DNA of 64,000 nt from Dendrocalamus latiflorus (lineage: Eukaryota; Streptophyta; Magnoliopsida; Poales; Poaceae), in NCBI GenBank assembly GCA_017311315.1, contig CM029622.1, positions 17,876,102-17,940,101 on the forward strand, written 5' to 3'. Both the position numbers and the translations under genes were made by a program. How positions within the stretch are numbered: the stretch's first letter is position 1; the number at the start of each line of letters is the position of its first letter. The notes beneath the pieces were generated by a model. The model searched no databases and was not told the origin of the DNA. It saw only the letters and a list, made by a program, of their open reading frames with translations. Positions 53,501 through 64,000 of this stretch are shown here, in pieces.

Positions 53501-54691
53501 GTCTCTCAACCGCCGGGTTTTCAGTCCAGAAAGCAAGCTGAGAAAGTCTTGAAGTTGAACAAAGCTCTCTATGGGCTCAAGCAAGCACCACGTGCATGGA
53601 ACTTGAAACTCGACAAAAGCCTTACGACACTCGGTTTCAGAAGGAATAACTCCGAACATGCTGTGTACACGAGAGGAGATGCAAAGTCAAGACTGATCGT
53701 GGGTGTATATGTGGACGACTTGATCATCACTGGATCAAATCCAAGGGAAATTATGAGGTTTAAAGAGGAGATGAAGAAGCTGTTCAAAATGACTGATTTG
53801 GGACTTCTGTGCTACTACCTCGGCATTGAAGTCAATCAAACCGACAACGGCATAACACTTTGTCAGTCGGGATACGCTCGAAAGATCCTGGAGAAGTCTG
53901 GTATGGAAGAGTGCAATCCATGTCAAACCCCAATGGAGAATCATCTGAAATTGAGCAAGACAGGCCCAGGATCACCAATTGATGCTACGACTTATAGGAG
54001 CATTGTCGGAAGTCTACGGTATCTGGTGCACACCCGACCAGACATCTCGTTTGCGGTCGGATACGTAAGTCGTTTCATGGAGAAACCGACTCAGGAGCAT
54101 ATGAATGCCGTGAAGCACATCCTGAGATACATCAAAGGTACTCTGAATCTCGGGATTCAGTACAAGAGAGGAGATGGGAAGTCGTTGCAGCTGACGGGCT
54201 ACAGTGATAGCGACATGGCGGGAGATGTCGACGATCGAAAGAGCACGACAGGCATAATGTTTGTGCTTGGGGAGAGTCCGATCAGCTGGCAATCTCAGAA
54301 GCAAAAGGTGGTTGCATTATCTTCTTGTGAAGCCGAGTACATCGCAGCGAGCGCAGCATCTTGCCAGGGAGTCTGGCTCGCTCGTCTGTTGAATGAATTG
54401 TCAGATGAAGCAATTCAGAAGGTAACACTCAGGGTTGATAACAAATCGGCTATTTCGCTGAGCAAGAATCCGGTTCTACATGATAGAAGTAAACACATAG
54501 ACACAAGATATCATTATATCAGAGATTGTGTCGAAGAGGGGAAGATCGCTATCAACTACATCAGAACCGAAGAACAGAAAGCAGACATATTGACAAAGTC
54601 GCTGAGGCGGATAAAGTTTTCAGAGATGAGGAAGAAAATTGGCATGATCGAAGTCGAAAAAACAAGATTAGGGAGAGAATGTTGTAAATAA
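50504..54691 (+). pseudogene. Element C gag-pol polyprotein, one frame with two TAG codons
   Basis: 1,396 codons in one phase from ATG 50504 to TAA 54691. TAG interrupts codon 38 (50615-50617, Trp expected) and codon 893 (53180-53182, Gln expected). Gag has an Arg/Gly-rich stretch and two zinc knuckles (from residues 274 and 293). Protease DNGAS starts at 366. Integrase has H-H-C-C then D561, D624 and E660, an exact DD35E spacing. RT has KARLVAKGYVQ, MDVKMAFLNG and YVDDLII (from 1069). RNase H has GYSDSDMAGD and SSCEAEYIAA. All catalytic residues I can check are present. The stop codon lies inside the first 12 bases of the 3' LTR. Confidence 0.95.
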
Positions 54692-55386
54692 TCTTGTTTT
54701 AGAGTCATGTGCAAAATTTGGGTGTAATCGAAGTCGAATTGCAGCCGCAATTCAAAGTCGTAGTTGGAAACAGAGTCGAAGTTGTATTAGACTCGGAGTC
54801 GGAGTAGGTTTGAGAACCCGTATTGAATTCGAACAGCCGGGTATAAAAAGAGGCTTAGAGCCATGTATTTTGCACACCAAGCAATTGAGAAAATACCAAA
54901 AAGAGGAGAAACGCAATCCTGGTGTTTTTGTCTTCTCTTGAGCAATCTCATAGACGTGATCGTAGAGGCTTACGATCACGATGATGAAGAATAGGACGTG
55001 GTCGTAAAGGGCTACCGACCACGTTGAAGGAGTTCGACCACGCAGAGAAGGTTACAACCACGGTGAGGGTGGTCGTAAGGAGCAGCAACTTCATCGGGGA
55101 GGTCTGAACGTGGTCAGAACAAAGTTCGACCACGGTGAACAGTGATCACCAGCATCACTGCGTGATCGTAAAGGGTTTCGATCACGGTATTCTCAAGCGG
55201 CTGGAGGAAGACAGCGCAACGATACAGCAAAGCGGTCGTAAACTGCTACAGTGAAGTTACGACCACGACTCAAAGCAATCGGTGGCGAGTTTGAGTGGTC
55301 GTACGGCATCGTAAGTGGTCGAAATCGGTCGTAAACGACTCTAACCGGTCGTAAAAGATCCTGGGAGGTCGTAAGACTTTCCAACA
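54680..55386 (+). repeat. Element C 3' LTR
   Basis: The 707-bp partner of 49772-50478, with the same TATA box and hairpin array. Confidence 0.95.
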
Positions 55387-55995
55387 ACAACAACCAGTTC
55401 ACGCAAAAACTTAAGTTAATGAAAAAATGTGGGTAATATACTTGAACAGATCGGAGTCATCAACTCTGTGCTCGTGGAGACAACAAGTACTGTAGGTTAC
55501 ATCGAAGAATCAAGTGATAAGAGGGAGGAGAGGGATGCGTAACAATTGGACCGAGAAAGAACCTAAGACCCATTAGTTCTTGGTTGAACAATTCAGTTGA
55601 TCCCATTGATGGCAATGCAAAGAAGTCAAGAGTACTATTGGAAGAGTGTAGCGGAGGAGTTTATTAACAATGGCCCTAAAGATGCAAGAAGAAAGTCAAC
55701 CAAGCAACACAACAACAATTTGGGTACTATTACCAGGGCTATTGTAGACTTCAATGGGGTTTATTCACGAGGTAGAAGCACTTGCAGTGGGCAATCTGAT
55801 GAGATGCTCATGGAGAAAGCCCATGAACGAATAGTACAGAGAATCAAGTGAAAAACCATTCACACTAGAGTACTTGCAGTGAAAAGTCAAGGATCAACCT
55901 AAATGGTGTAGAGTTAACAAGGATGGTGATGAGAACAAGAGAAGGAAGGTGTTTGAATTGGGCGCACACACGTTCTCTTCCAACCAAGATATATG

Positions 55996-56267
55996 GTGCT
56001 CATTTGGGCTTTTTTTTGGTGGCTTATAGCTGAAAAGCACTGCAGCTGGCTGAAAAAACACTATACCTGACAGAGGCTTATTTAGCATAATTAAATTTAA
56101 AAAAAATTAAAAAAAATATGTTAACTCATCACGTATAATACAAACAAATACAGAAAAAAAAGAACCGGCAAAAAAGCTCAACAAAAAGCCAAAAGTTCAG
56201 AAAAAGACGAAATTTATGAATAGTGAAAAATAAGCTGGAAGCCAAAAGATGAAGCCATTTTGAGCAC
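55996..56267 (-). mobile_element. MITE family X, copy 3 (inverted)
   Basis: Reverse complement of the family (AAAGCTCAACAAAAAGCC, CGTATAATACAAACAAATAC, TTTAGCATAATTAAATTTAA). The ends GTGCTCATTTGGGC and GCCATTTTGAGCAC form its terminal inverted repeat. It interrupts the 3' part of the SANT-like pseudogene. Confidence 0.82.
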
Positions 56268-56276
56268 AGCCGGCTA

Positions 56277-56550
56277 TGATCGTTTTGGTTTCAGCTTTTA
56301 GCTTCTGGCTTATTTTTCATTATTCATAAATTTCGTCTTTTTATGAACCTTTGGCTTTTTGTTGAGCTTTTTTGCCGGTTCCTTTTTTCTCGTATTTGTT
56401 TGTATTATACGTAATGGGCTAACACATTTTTTATATTTTTTAATTTTTTAAATTTAATTATGCTAAATAAGCCTCTGCTAGCTACAGTGTTTTTTCAGCC
56501 AGCTACAGTGTTTTTCAATCATAAGCCACCAAAAAAAGGCCAAATGATCA
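56277..56550 (+). mobile_element. MITE family X, copy 4
   Basis: Plus-orientation copy starting TGATCGTTTTGG and ending CCAAATGATCA, only nine bases after copy 3 and in the opposite orientation. Together they form an imperfect palindrome of about 555 bp. Confidence 0.82.
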
Positions 56551-56556
56551 CCATAG

Positions 56557-57662
56557 ATGATGCAAACAGCAACCATGAAGAACGGCGCCCCTAAGGGGCA
56601 AATGAGCGGCGAAAAGGAAAAGAAAGCTGCATGTCTCGGTCTTCACTCGGCGACATTTCATGTGAAAATTGCGTGTTCCAAACTTGATCTCCATGCATTA
56701 TCTCCCATCTCTGGCCTACCTTAACTTGTAGTCTTGTACTACCCGAGTTCCAAAAGATCGAGTGAGGACGATCGATCCGATCCATGGGTTGTTTGGAATC
56801 CGGCCTGGTGATCAGGAGCGGTACGTCCGAATTGATAAGGGGATGAGAGACTTATCTTACGCAAGCGTACGTCTCAAATGACGACTAATCAATGAACGAA
56901 TTATTGAGACTTATCTTGCTCCTGTAATTATTGAACGAATTATTGAGCTAATCAATGACAAGTTGAGACGATGCTGACTAACTAGCTCACCAATGCTTAA
57001 CCACTAATACAAATATATATACTACCTTTAAGTCATTTCAACAACCGATGCGCGCATATGCTGTTTGAGACAGAGTGATGCATGCATATCAAACAAGATA
57101 TTATTAATTTGTAGACTGTACTTGTCCTCACCCTCCATAGATGTTTCCCTTAATTCGGAGCTCAGTCTTTGGCAGACTCGCTGGGATGCTCGATCGATGA
57201 TTCATGCACCTCCAGTGTGGATCAGCATTCAGCACACTACCTTTTCGTATAAGCAATTGAAATATATATGCATGCGTGTTGCATTTATAAAATGTGGAGG
57301 CAAACAGTTAAATGAACCGACCGCAAGTTTGTGATGATGAGCTCATCAGGATTAACGCACATCCAATACTGGCCACAAGTAGACCTAAAAAAAGTTGTGC
57401 TAGCGAATTAGACTCCGACAAAGTGACGGGAGCTAGCTAAAGCTCACGGACTCAAGCAAGCAAGCAATCCGAAAACGGCAGTGCATGATGGTGTAAACAA
57501 CTAACTATAGAATCGAATACTGTAATCAGAGAGAGTGAATAATCATACTTGTTTCTTTGCGATTTATCAAGGACGGCCTACGTTGGATTGAACTGACGAC
57601 CAAAGACACCCATGTAGCATACATGGTCGTGATGTGTTAGCACACCGCCGAGAACATAGAAA
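56557..57662. other. No gene seen; intergenic DNA between MITE pair and element D
   Basis: Open frames are short and match nothing I know. CATGCATG-type words near 57050-57090 and 57265-57275 are the only local feature. Element D begins at 57663 after AGAAA, its likely target duplication. Confidence 0.5.
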
Positions 57663-59527
57663 TGTAGGACCGAAATGGCGACAGAGGGGGGGTGAATGTC
57701 GATCTCTAAAAATCGCCCCCAACAAATATCTTCTTCTCCAATAGCTATGGGAGCTATGAAGGTAGAAGACAAGTACTTACAGCAAGAACAACAACAGAGA
57801 AAACCAAATCCAGAAAGAAACAGCCAAGAAAAATAAATTCAGAGCAAGTCTGACTGCAAGCGGTAGTACCGCTGAGACGAGCGGTAGTACCTTTGAGCGG
57901 TAGTACCACTCGAGGAGCTGTAGTACCTCTGAGCGGTAGTACCTCTCGAGGAGCGGTAGTACCGCACGAAGATCGGACTTGTCCGAACGTTTCTTCGCTG
58001 CCGATCAGACTGGTCCGAACAAAACCGGTAGTGCCGCTAGGACGAGCGGTAGTACCTCTGAGCGGTACTACCTCTCGAGGAGTGGTAGTACCTCTCGAGA
58101 AAATCAGCAAACAGGATTTTCAGGGTGGAACTTTGAGACTTCGGATTTTTGGCTGAAAAGAAGGTTTGCTCTCAAACTTTTCGACCCAAGGCCTTACTAC
58201 AACATACTAAATAGTAAGGGGACCTTGGGAAACAAGAGAATCAAACCAAGAAGCAAGAATTTCAGATTATGGGTAAAAATCTGAATTTTTGCACAACCCG
58301 AGCCAAAAATCAAATTGCTTCCAATCCTTTGATCCTATGGCTAAGAGACTTTGCAGATATGTTAGCAATAGCCATAGGACTCTCCACACCAAAACTCAGC
58401 CCATCTTGCAAAGGGAAACAAGAAATGCTCAAAAACCCTAGAAGAGCTAAAGAAGAACAGAGCAACCCAAAATGCCAAATCTGAGATTAAAAGAGGTTTG
58501 ATCTTGGGAAACTTGATCAAATGATCTTGAGGCACTATCCCATCAAAGAGCAACCCATTTTGGGCCTTCCCAGCAAGCAAGAACTCAAAAAACGAAAATC
58601 AAGAAATCATGCAAATGAAGAACGAAGAACAGACAGAGCACGGGAAGCAAACTTCAGATTTCATTCAACTATTCAGGGATTACAACTAAGCTACGTCCCC
58701 ATACACCGATTGATACAAGAGGAATGATTACAAGACTCTCAATCCCTCATCTCCCTCTCAATCCTCAAGAACACCAAGAATCTCACAACTTCTTGGGAGG
58801 AAGAACACACAGAGAGAGGAGACTCACATAGAAACCATCGTAGAGATACAGAGGGAGCACACTCTGCCTCTACCACCAACTCACACCAACTAAAGAGCTA
58901 AAGGAAACAACCTTCCTAAAGCCTCTTTTGACTCTAAAACCCTAATTCTATCACAAGTGCTCAAGTGGGCATGCAGCCCCTCCTCTCCTTTTATAGCGCT
59001 TGGCTAACGGGTCTCCGCCCCGTTACGCCCGCTACGTCCAACGGAGCCCGCTCCCGCTCCCGCTCGTGCAGCCTTGCGAATTTCCCGATTCGCCCCTCCT
59101 GCACCTTCCGGGAAGCTTCCGCGCTCCTTGCCTCGCACGCCTCGCAACCACCTCGAGTCCACGTCGTCTTCGACACATCCCGACCGTTCTGACCTCAGCG
59201 CCACCTGCGCCTAGTCCGGTCCACCGTGTCTCGCCACGACTCCAACTCGACGTCCTGCAGTCACACAGACAAGAAAACACGTCAAATAGCACCGCTCAAC
59301 ACATGAAAGCGTAAATACCATCACACTTACCACAGACGAAGTCCAAACCTGTCGAAACATTAGAATATACATCCTAAGCCCAAATGACCAAGTTTGACCA
59401 AAGTCCGACCGAGCCCGATTGCGCCACGCAACGGCTCGACTCCGAACCACTCAAACCAAACTCGACTATCCTAAACCTTTGTCAATTACTCATCATTCAC
59501 ATAGAGTCACGACCACCTGGTCTCTCA
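57663..59527 (-). repeat. Element D 3' LTR, 1,865 bp
   Basis: Starts TGAGAGACCAGGTGG and ends CGGTCCTACA on the minus strand. A TATAAAAGG box lies at about 58988-58996 (minus). Ten CGGTAGTACC-like units, several forming the palindrome GCGGTAGTACCGC, occupy 57859-58099 in the predicted transcribed part. Confidence 0.85.
57859..58099. repeat. CGGTAGTACC array in the element D LTR
   Basis: Ten units in 240 bp, with CTCTCGAGGAG and GACGAG spacers. Unit variants include CTGTAGTACC, CGGTAGTGCC and CGGTACTACC. The core GGTA-TACC is self-complementary, so each unit is a short palindrome. Confidence 0.88.
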
Positions 59528-59541
59528 ATCTCCCCCTTGAT

Positions 59542-61414
59542 GAGTATATTGACAAACTCAGAAAAAGCATGAAGTTGAGTTTGATTTTGAAGAATCCAAC
59601 ATGGTCCAAAGAAGAGAATGAAGCTAATGACCATGTCGACAGAAGGAACACTAGAGCAACAACTGAAAGAGCAAATTGATCTCCAAAGCTCTAAACTGTT
59701 CCCAACAGACTTTTTCTTCTCTATTCTCCCCCTTTGGTAATAAACACATCAAGATGCAATAGAGAGAATATGACATGTCAATGGATGAATATGGCTGAAG
59801 TTTGTTTATTTAAGCATTTTGAGCCATGAGAATTATCCATAATGACCAACATGTAATACACCAAGTCATAACTCAATAAAACGCTATCTAGATCATGACA
59901 ACATATATATAAGCTAGCTAGAGCACATAGATGACAATCTGAATTGTAATGTATTTAGTGAGCAAGTCAAGTCATCAATGAGCAAAGTCTAACTAGAGAC
60001 ATCCAAGGATGATGCAGGCCATGTCAATAAGCTAAGCGGAACAAAGAAGCTAACATTGAGTCCAAATAGAGTGCTATAAGCTCAAGATTGAAACATTGGT
60101 TAAGGTACTTGGTTCTGATTGTAGATTAAGTAAATTGAGCACATTAAACATTGTCTTTTGAAAGCATATGGTTGTTTTCAACCCAATTTTTGTTTATGTG
60201 CTAGATCTCAAGCCTTATGCGACTACTCCAAGCAATAAGCTTAAGAAGATAGTCTAGGTCATCCAAAACTCCCCCTGAGTTCATGCCTAGTGCAATGGCA
60301 AGCTGTCTCATGAGAAAGAATTGGTGAAATCAGTTTTTTCGCACAAATATGGTGGTTGTCAACCAACATTTTGTTTTATCATGTGCTAGATCTCAAGCCT
60401 TATGCGACTACTCTAAGCAAGAAGCTTAAGAAGATAGTCTAGGTCATCCAAAACTCCCCCTAAGTTCATGCCAGGTGCAATGGCAAGCCGTCTCATAGGA
60501 AAGAATTGGTGAGATCAGTTTTTTTTCGCACAAAAGAGATCTTTTTGCTTTTTAACACATTGTACTAACTCATGTATCATCAGGAGACTAAAACAGCTCA
60601 AACTAAGGCTCAATATAGATTCAACGCTCTACTCAGCCTATTTGACATGGCATAAATCATAAAAGGATAGCTCAAGAAAGACTAAACTCAAATGCTAGCA
60701 TGACAAGTTTAATTTAAGTTGATCAATTTTACTTAACTTATCATGGCAAACGCTAGTCTACACATATGAAGTCAGGATAAATTTAGCAAGCTAAGCACAA
60801 GTCATGGCAAGGTGTAAAGCACTGAAGCATGTCATAACAGGATAATAATCAAGGCTCAATGCAGATTGATTATAATACTAGAATGCTGAAAAAGCACGAA
60901 AGACCAGTTCCCCCTCAACATTAGATGCAACTTTTAGTTCAAGTTGAGTTAAGTCAATATTAAGCTCCAGAAGCTCCCAAATGAACTCCCCTTGAACCAA
61001 AGCATTAACTTCGAGAAGCTGGCAAAGAAAATCCAAATGGGTAGTCCTTAAAGCATAGATAAGATATTGAGACAACTATGGCTCAGACTGACTCTCATCT
61101 ACCCCAAATGACTCCAGGACTAACAGCTGATCGTCGAACACATACTAGAGAGCAAACACGTACCCTGTCTACCCGAGGGTGGCCCAACCCTCGCTAGAAC
61201 CTACAAGAAGTGAGTGAGCTCAACCTAGTGAGATAAGAAATAGCTAATCCTGGAAGCACAAGATAAGAGTAAGAAGTCTAAGCAACTCAACACAAGAAAC
61301 ACTCTAACCTATGCTAGAAGGACTTAACCCAATGCACCCGCAAATGCAATGCAACAAAAATGAGACAGAAACATAATTAATATAATAAAGCAGTAAAGCC
61401 CAAGCTCCCCCTCA
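59542..61414 (-). other. Element D post-pol spacer, no supported frame
   Basis: AT-rich sequence between the purine tract and the pol stop. It contains a tandem duplication (60163-60534) and repeated AAGCTTAAGAAGATAGTC and CAAAACTCCCCCT words. I see no env-like or other protein. Confidence 0.6.
60163..60534. repeat. Tandem duplication of about 185 bp in element D
   Basis: Two copies share CTAGATCTCAAGCCTTATGC (60201 and 60386), AAGCTTAAGAAGATAGTCTA, GGTCATCCAAAACTCCCCCT and AAAGAATTGGTGA-ATCAGTTTTTT. They differ at scattered positions, so the duplication is not recent. Confidence 0.85.
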
Positions 61415-63981
61415 CTACAGTCCGTAAGGACAAACCACCCCAAGCTCTCCCCGCAGAGCTGAAAATCTCGAACTGTCCAAAGGCTTGGTGAAGATATCAG
61501 CCAACTGGTGGTCACTCTCCACAAACTGGAGCACTATGTCACCCTTCTCTACATGGTCTCTAAGGAAGTGGAAGCGAATATCAATATGCTTGGTCCGAGA
61601 GTGCTGCACTGGGTTCTTAGCAATGTTGATAGCAGACGTGTTATCACAAAAGAGTGGAACACTGTCTAAGGCTAACCCAAAGTCCCGCAGGGTCGAAACC
61701 ATCCAAAGTACCTAGCTGCAGCAACTGGCAGCAGCAACGTACTCGGCCTCTGCAGTGGACTGTGCAACACCGGACTGCTTCCTCGAAGACCAGGAAACGA
61801 GAGAAGTGCCAATGAACTGGCAGGTGCCGGAAGTGCTCTTCCTATCTATCCTACAGCCAGTGAAGTCTGCATCCGAAAAGGCTCTCAGGGAAAGACAGGA
61901 TGAGGAAGAGTACCAGATACCATAGTCAATGGTAGCTCGAAGGTACCGAAAGATGCGCTTCACCGCCTGACGGTGAGATACGCGAGGAGAAGCCTGAAAA
62001 CGAGCACACAGACACACGGAGAAGTGTATGTCTGGTCTCGAGGCAGTGAGGTAAAGAAGGGAGCCGATCATACTTCTGAACTCTTTCTGATCAACTGGTT
62101 CGCCATCCTCATCTGGGTCAAGATAGGCTGTCGAAGCTATGGGAGTTGACACCGGCTTACCATCACTCATATCGAAGCGCTTCAGGAGGTCACGAGTGTA
62201 CTTTCCTTGATGAAGAAATGTACCCTCCCGAGTCTGCTTAATTTGGAAGTCAAGGAAGAAGGTCAACTCACCCATCATACTCATTTCAAACTCGTTGCTC
62301 ATGACATCCGAGAACTGGGAAACCAGAGTATGAGAAGAGCCGCCAAAGATAATGTCATCGACATAGATCTGGACGAGCAGAAGGTCAGCGCCAAGCCGGC
62401 GGATGAACAAGGTCTTATCAACTTTACCCATTTCAAACCCATGACTCAACAAGTAGGACTTAAGCCTCTCATACCAAGCCCTGGGGGCCTGCTTAAGTCC
62501 ATACAACGCTTTGGAAAGCTTGAAGACATGGTTTGGGTATTTGGGGTTTTCGAAACCAGGAGGCTGTCGGACGTAGACCTCTTCCTCAATAAGGCCATTG
62601 AGAAAGGCACCCTTGACGTCCATCTGGTAAAGCTTGAAACCCTTAGAAGCTGCAAAGGCAAGCAGGATTCTAATGGCTTCAAGTCTAGCTACAGGGGCAA
62701 AGGTCTCCTCGAAATCTAGACCTTCAACCTGGGAGAACCCCTGAGCAACCAGTCTAGCTTTGTTTCGAAAAACCACTCCATCCTCGCTCTGCTTGTTCTT
62801 GAACACCCACTTAGTCCCAATAATATTGTAACCTCGCGGGGGCTCGACAAGCGACCAGACCTTGTTCCTCTCGAAACTTTCTAGCTCCTCATGCATGGCA
62901 TTGACCCAAGACTCATCAGATAAAGCATGAGAGACATCTTTGGGCTCAAAGGAGGCAATGAAAGCAGAATGAAGACAGAATTGAGATAAGCCAGATTTTG
63001 AGCGGGTAACACGCTCGAAAAGGTCTCCAATGATCTGCTCTGAAGGATGAGCTTTCTGGATATGTCTAGGAGGTCCAGAATGAGATGAAGAAGTGGCCTC
63101 TACCTCGTGAGCTGACGAGGTAGGAACAGAGCCACCAGCTCCAGAAGAAGCAGAAGGCATGGGCTGATCACCTCGAGGTGCGGTGGAAGACGGCACCTCA
63201 AGGGGTGGATGAGGGACAGGATTAGGTAGACAACCGTCGTCTCCATCATCCTCATCATCCACAAAGATGGTCTCGGACTGCTCTAAAGAACCTGAGATAT
63301 CGGGCCTAGTCCCCGGACTGGCCTCGTCAAAGGTCACCTCACAGGTCTCTACCATTTTACTAGACTCGCAGTTCCAGACCCTATAAGCCCGCGAAGAGGC
63401 GAGTAACCTAGAAAGATTCCATCACAAGAACGTGACTCGAACTTGTCTAGGTTCCCGGACTTCAAAACAAAGCACTTGCAACCAAACACACGAAAATGAG
63501 AGACGCTAGGCTTTCGCCCATATCTCAGCTCATAAGAAGTGCGATGCAAGTGTGCCCGAAGAAAAACTCGATTTGAGACATGGCACGCGGTGGCTATAGC
63601 CTCAGCCCAAAACTTTCGCGGTGTAGAGTACTCATCAAGCATCGTCCTGGCCATCTCGACCAAGGTACGGTTCTTCCTCTCCACAACGCCATTCTGCTGA
63701 GGGACGTATGGAGAAGAGAACTGGTGCTCTACACCTGTCTCACCACAGAAACTCTCAAAGTAGGAATTCTTGAACTCCGTGCCATTGTCACTGCGGATCG
63801 CTCGTAAGGCACCTGGGAGCTCTACAGAAAGCCTACTGAAAAGTCCTCGGAAATGCGAAAACGTCTCATCCTTCGAGGCTAAGAAAAACACCCAAGAATA
63901 CCTCGAGAAGTCATCGACCACAACAAGAACATACCACTTCCCTCCTGCTGACTGCACTCGAGCTGGTCCAACTGTGTCCAT
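61415..63981 (-). pseudogene. Element D pol: integrase, RT and RNase H with one frameshift and one stop
   Basis: Minus strand, 5' part open at the window edge. Integrase: MDTVGPARV, AIRSDNGTEFKN and QQNGVVERKNRT, with all three acidic residues present. A frameshift near 63385-63395 separates it from the linker (acidic DDEDDGDDG) and RT, which has GTKWVFKNKQ, KARLVAQGFSQ, MDVKGAFLNG, LYGLKQAPRAWYERL and YVDDIIFGG. RNase H has AFSDADFTG and STAEAEYVAAASCC, then a TAG at 61712 (Gln expected), and the frame resumes in the same phase to 61415. The reading frame is otherwise clean, so the element is fairly young. Confidence 0.92.
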
Positions 63982-64000
63982 GTGGAGCAGCTGTCCCGGT

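Larger units (their letters stand above)
49772..55386 (+). mobile_element. Element C: nearly intact copia retrotransposon, 5,615 bp
   Basis: LTRs of 707 bp each (TGTTGTAAAT to CTTTCCAACA) flank one gag-pol frame. The primer site TGGTATCAGAGC is at 50481-50492 and the purine tract AGATTAGGGAGAGAA is at 54665-54679. The flanks ACAGC and ACAAC are a one-mismatch target duplication. By eye the LTRs differ at 12 sites (1.7%), all transitions and no indels, making this the youngest complete element here. Confidence 0.95.
49369..55995 (+). pseudogene. PIF-type SANT/Myb-like gene remnant, split by element C (49369-49771 and 55387-55995)
   Basis: Left part: ATG 49369 opens MDP, then NRNFTNLLNPNSADPQPEKYKPP, a Pro/Ser-rich N-terminus with a (CT)n run. 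Right part: RNNWTEKE near 55537, then MAMQRSQEYYWKSVAEEFINNGPKDARRKSTKQ, GTITRAIVDFNGVYSRGRST, SGQSDEMLMEKAHERI, and after shifts KWCRVNKDGDENKRRKVFELGAH near 55902-55972. This is the trihelix/SANT-like protein family common in grass genomes and related to the second frame of PIF/Harbinger transposons. Stops and frameshifts occur in both parts, and element C separates them. Confidence 0.7.
57663..64000 (-). mobile_element. Element D: SIRE-like copia element, minus strand, cut by the window end
   Basis: On the minus strand the visible order is integrase, RT and RNase H (63981 to 61415), an 1.9-kb non-coding spacer, a purine tract ATCAAGGGGGAGAT (59528-59541) and a 3' LTR (57663-59527). Gag, the primer site and the 5' LTR lie beyond 64000. 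The long LTR and post-pol spacer are typical of the SIRE/Maximus branch. No env-like frame of any size is visible in the spacer. Confidence 0.9.

Noticed and set aside
57893..58284. Frames reading repeated Ser-Gly-Ser-Thr and Arg-Gly-Thr-Thr peptides
   Set aside because: Produced by the CGGTAGTACC array in the element D LTR, not by a gene.

Overview
The window looks like nuclear DNA of a grass (Poaceae; a panicoid such as a sorghum, sugarcane or maize relative is likely, but the species is not fixed by what I can see). The reasons are very GC-rich coding exons in an AT-rich background, dense nested Ty1/copia and Ty3/gypsy LTR retrotransposons, and many small Tourist-like and hAT-like MITEs. 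I see no bacterial-type operon, tRNA, rRNA or CRISPR array. Only two genes look intact. Both encode 12-TM APC-superfamily transporters of the plant polyamine-uptake/L-amino-acid (PUT/LAT, RMV1-like) family. They lie in the same orientation about 21 kb apart and are tandem paralogues. All other coding sequence is transposon-derived or consists of gene fragments.

Layout. 1-2345: decayed gypsy pol. 4049-6134: PUT-like gene 1, with two exons and a 604-bp intron. The intron and the 3' flank carry the same MITE in opposite orientations. 6.5-17.8 kb: intergenic DNA with MITEs, a solo LTR (13.8-15.1 kb) and a duplicated segment (15.1-15.7 kb, second copy at 17.8-25.9 kb). 17931-25287: complete copia element (Copia-1, 241-bp LTRs, TSD ACATT) inserted in the second copy of that segment. 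26105-27063: hAT-like element carrying a broken trihelix gene fragment, ending just upstream of PUT-like gene 2. 27216-28694: PUT-like gene 2, intronless. 28704-31038: gag-only copia element (Copia-2, TSD GGCAT) starting nine bases after the gene 2 stop codon.

31265-34524: a solo LTR with a hairpin array, a minus-strand carboxylesterase fragment and a plus-strand TPR/MYND-SET gene fragment that keeps its introns. 34850-49118: an old copia element (A). Its 5' LTR is split by a minus-strand copia element (B, 35162-44990) that carries an extra 357-codon frame downstream of pol. Element A's pol also holds a probable gypsy solo LTR. 49369-55995: a PIF-type SANT/Myb-like pseudogene split by a young copia element (C, 49772-55386), whose gag-pol frame is continuous except for two TAG codons. 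55996-56550: head-to-head MITE pair. 57663-64000: 3' LTR and pol of a minus-strand SIRE-like copia element (D) that runs off the window.

The two transporters are the only candidates for host function. The most interesting architecture is around gene 2, which has a gene-carrying hAT element 144 bases upstream of its ATG and a retrotransposon in its 3' UTR. Other points of note are the hairpin-array LTRs, element B's extra frame, and several insertions for which the window also contains the empty site.
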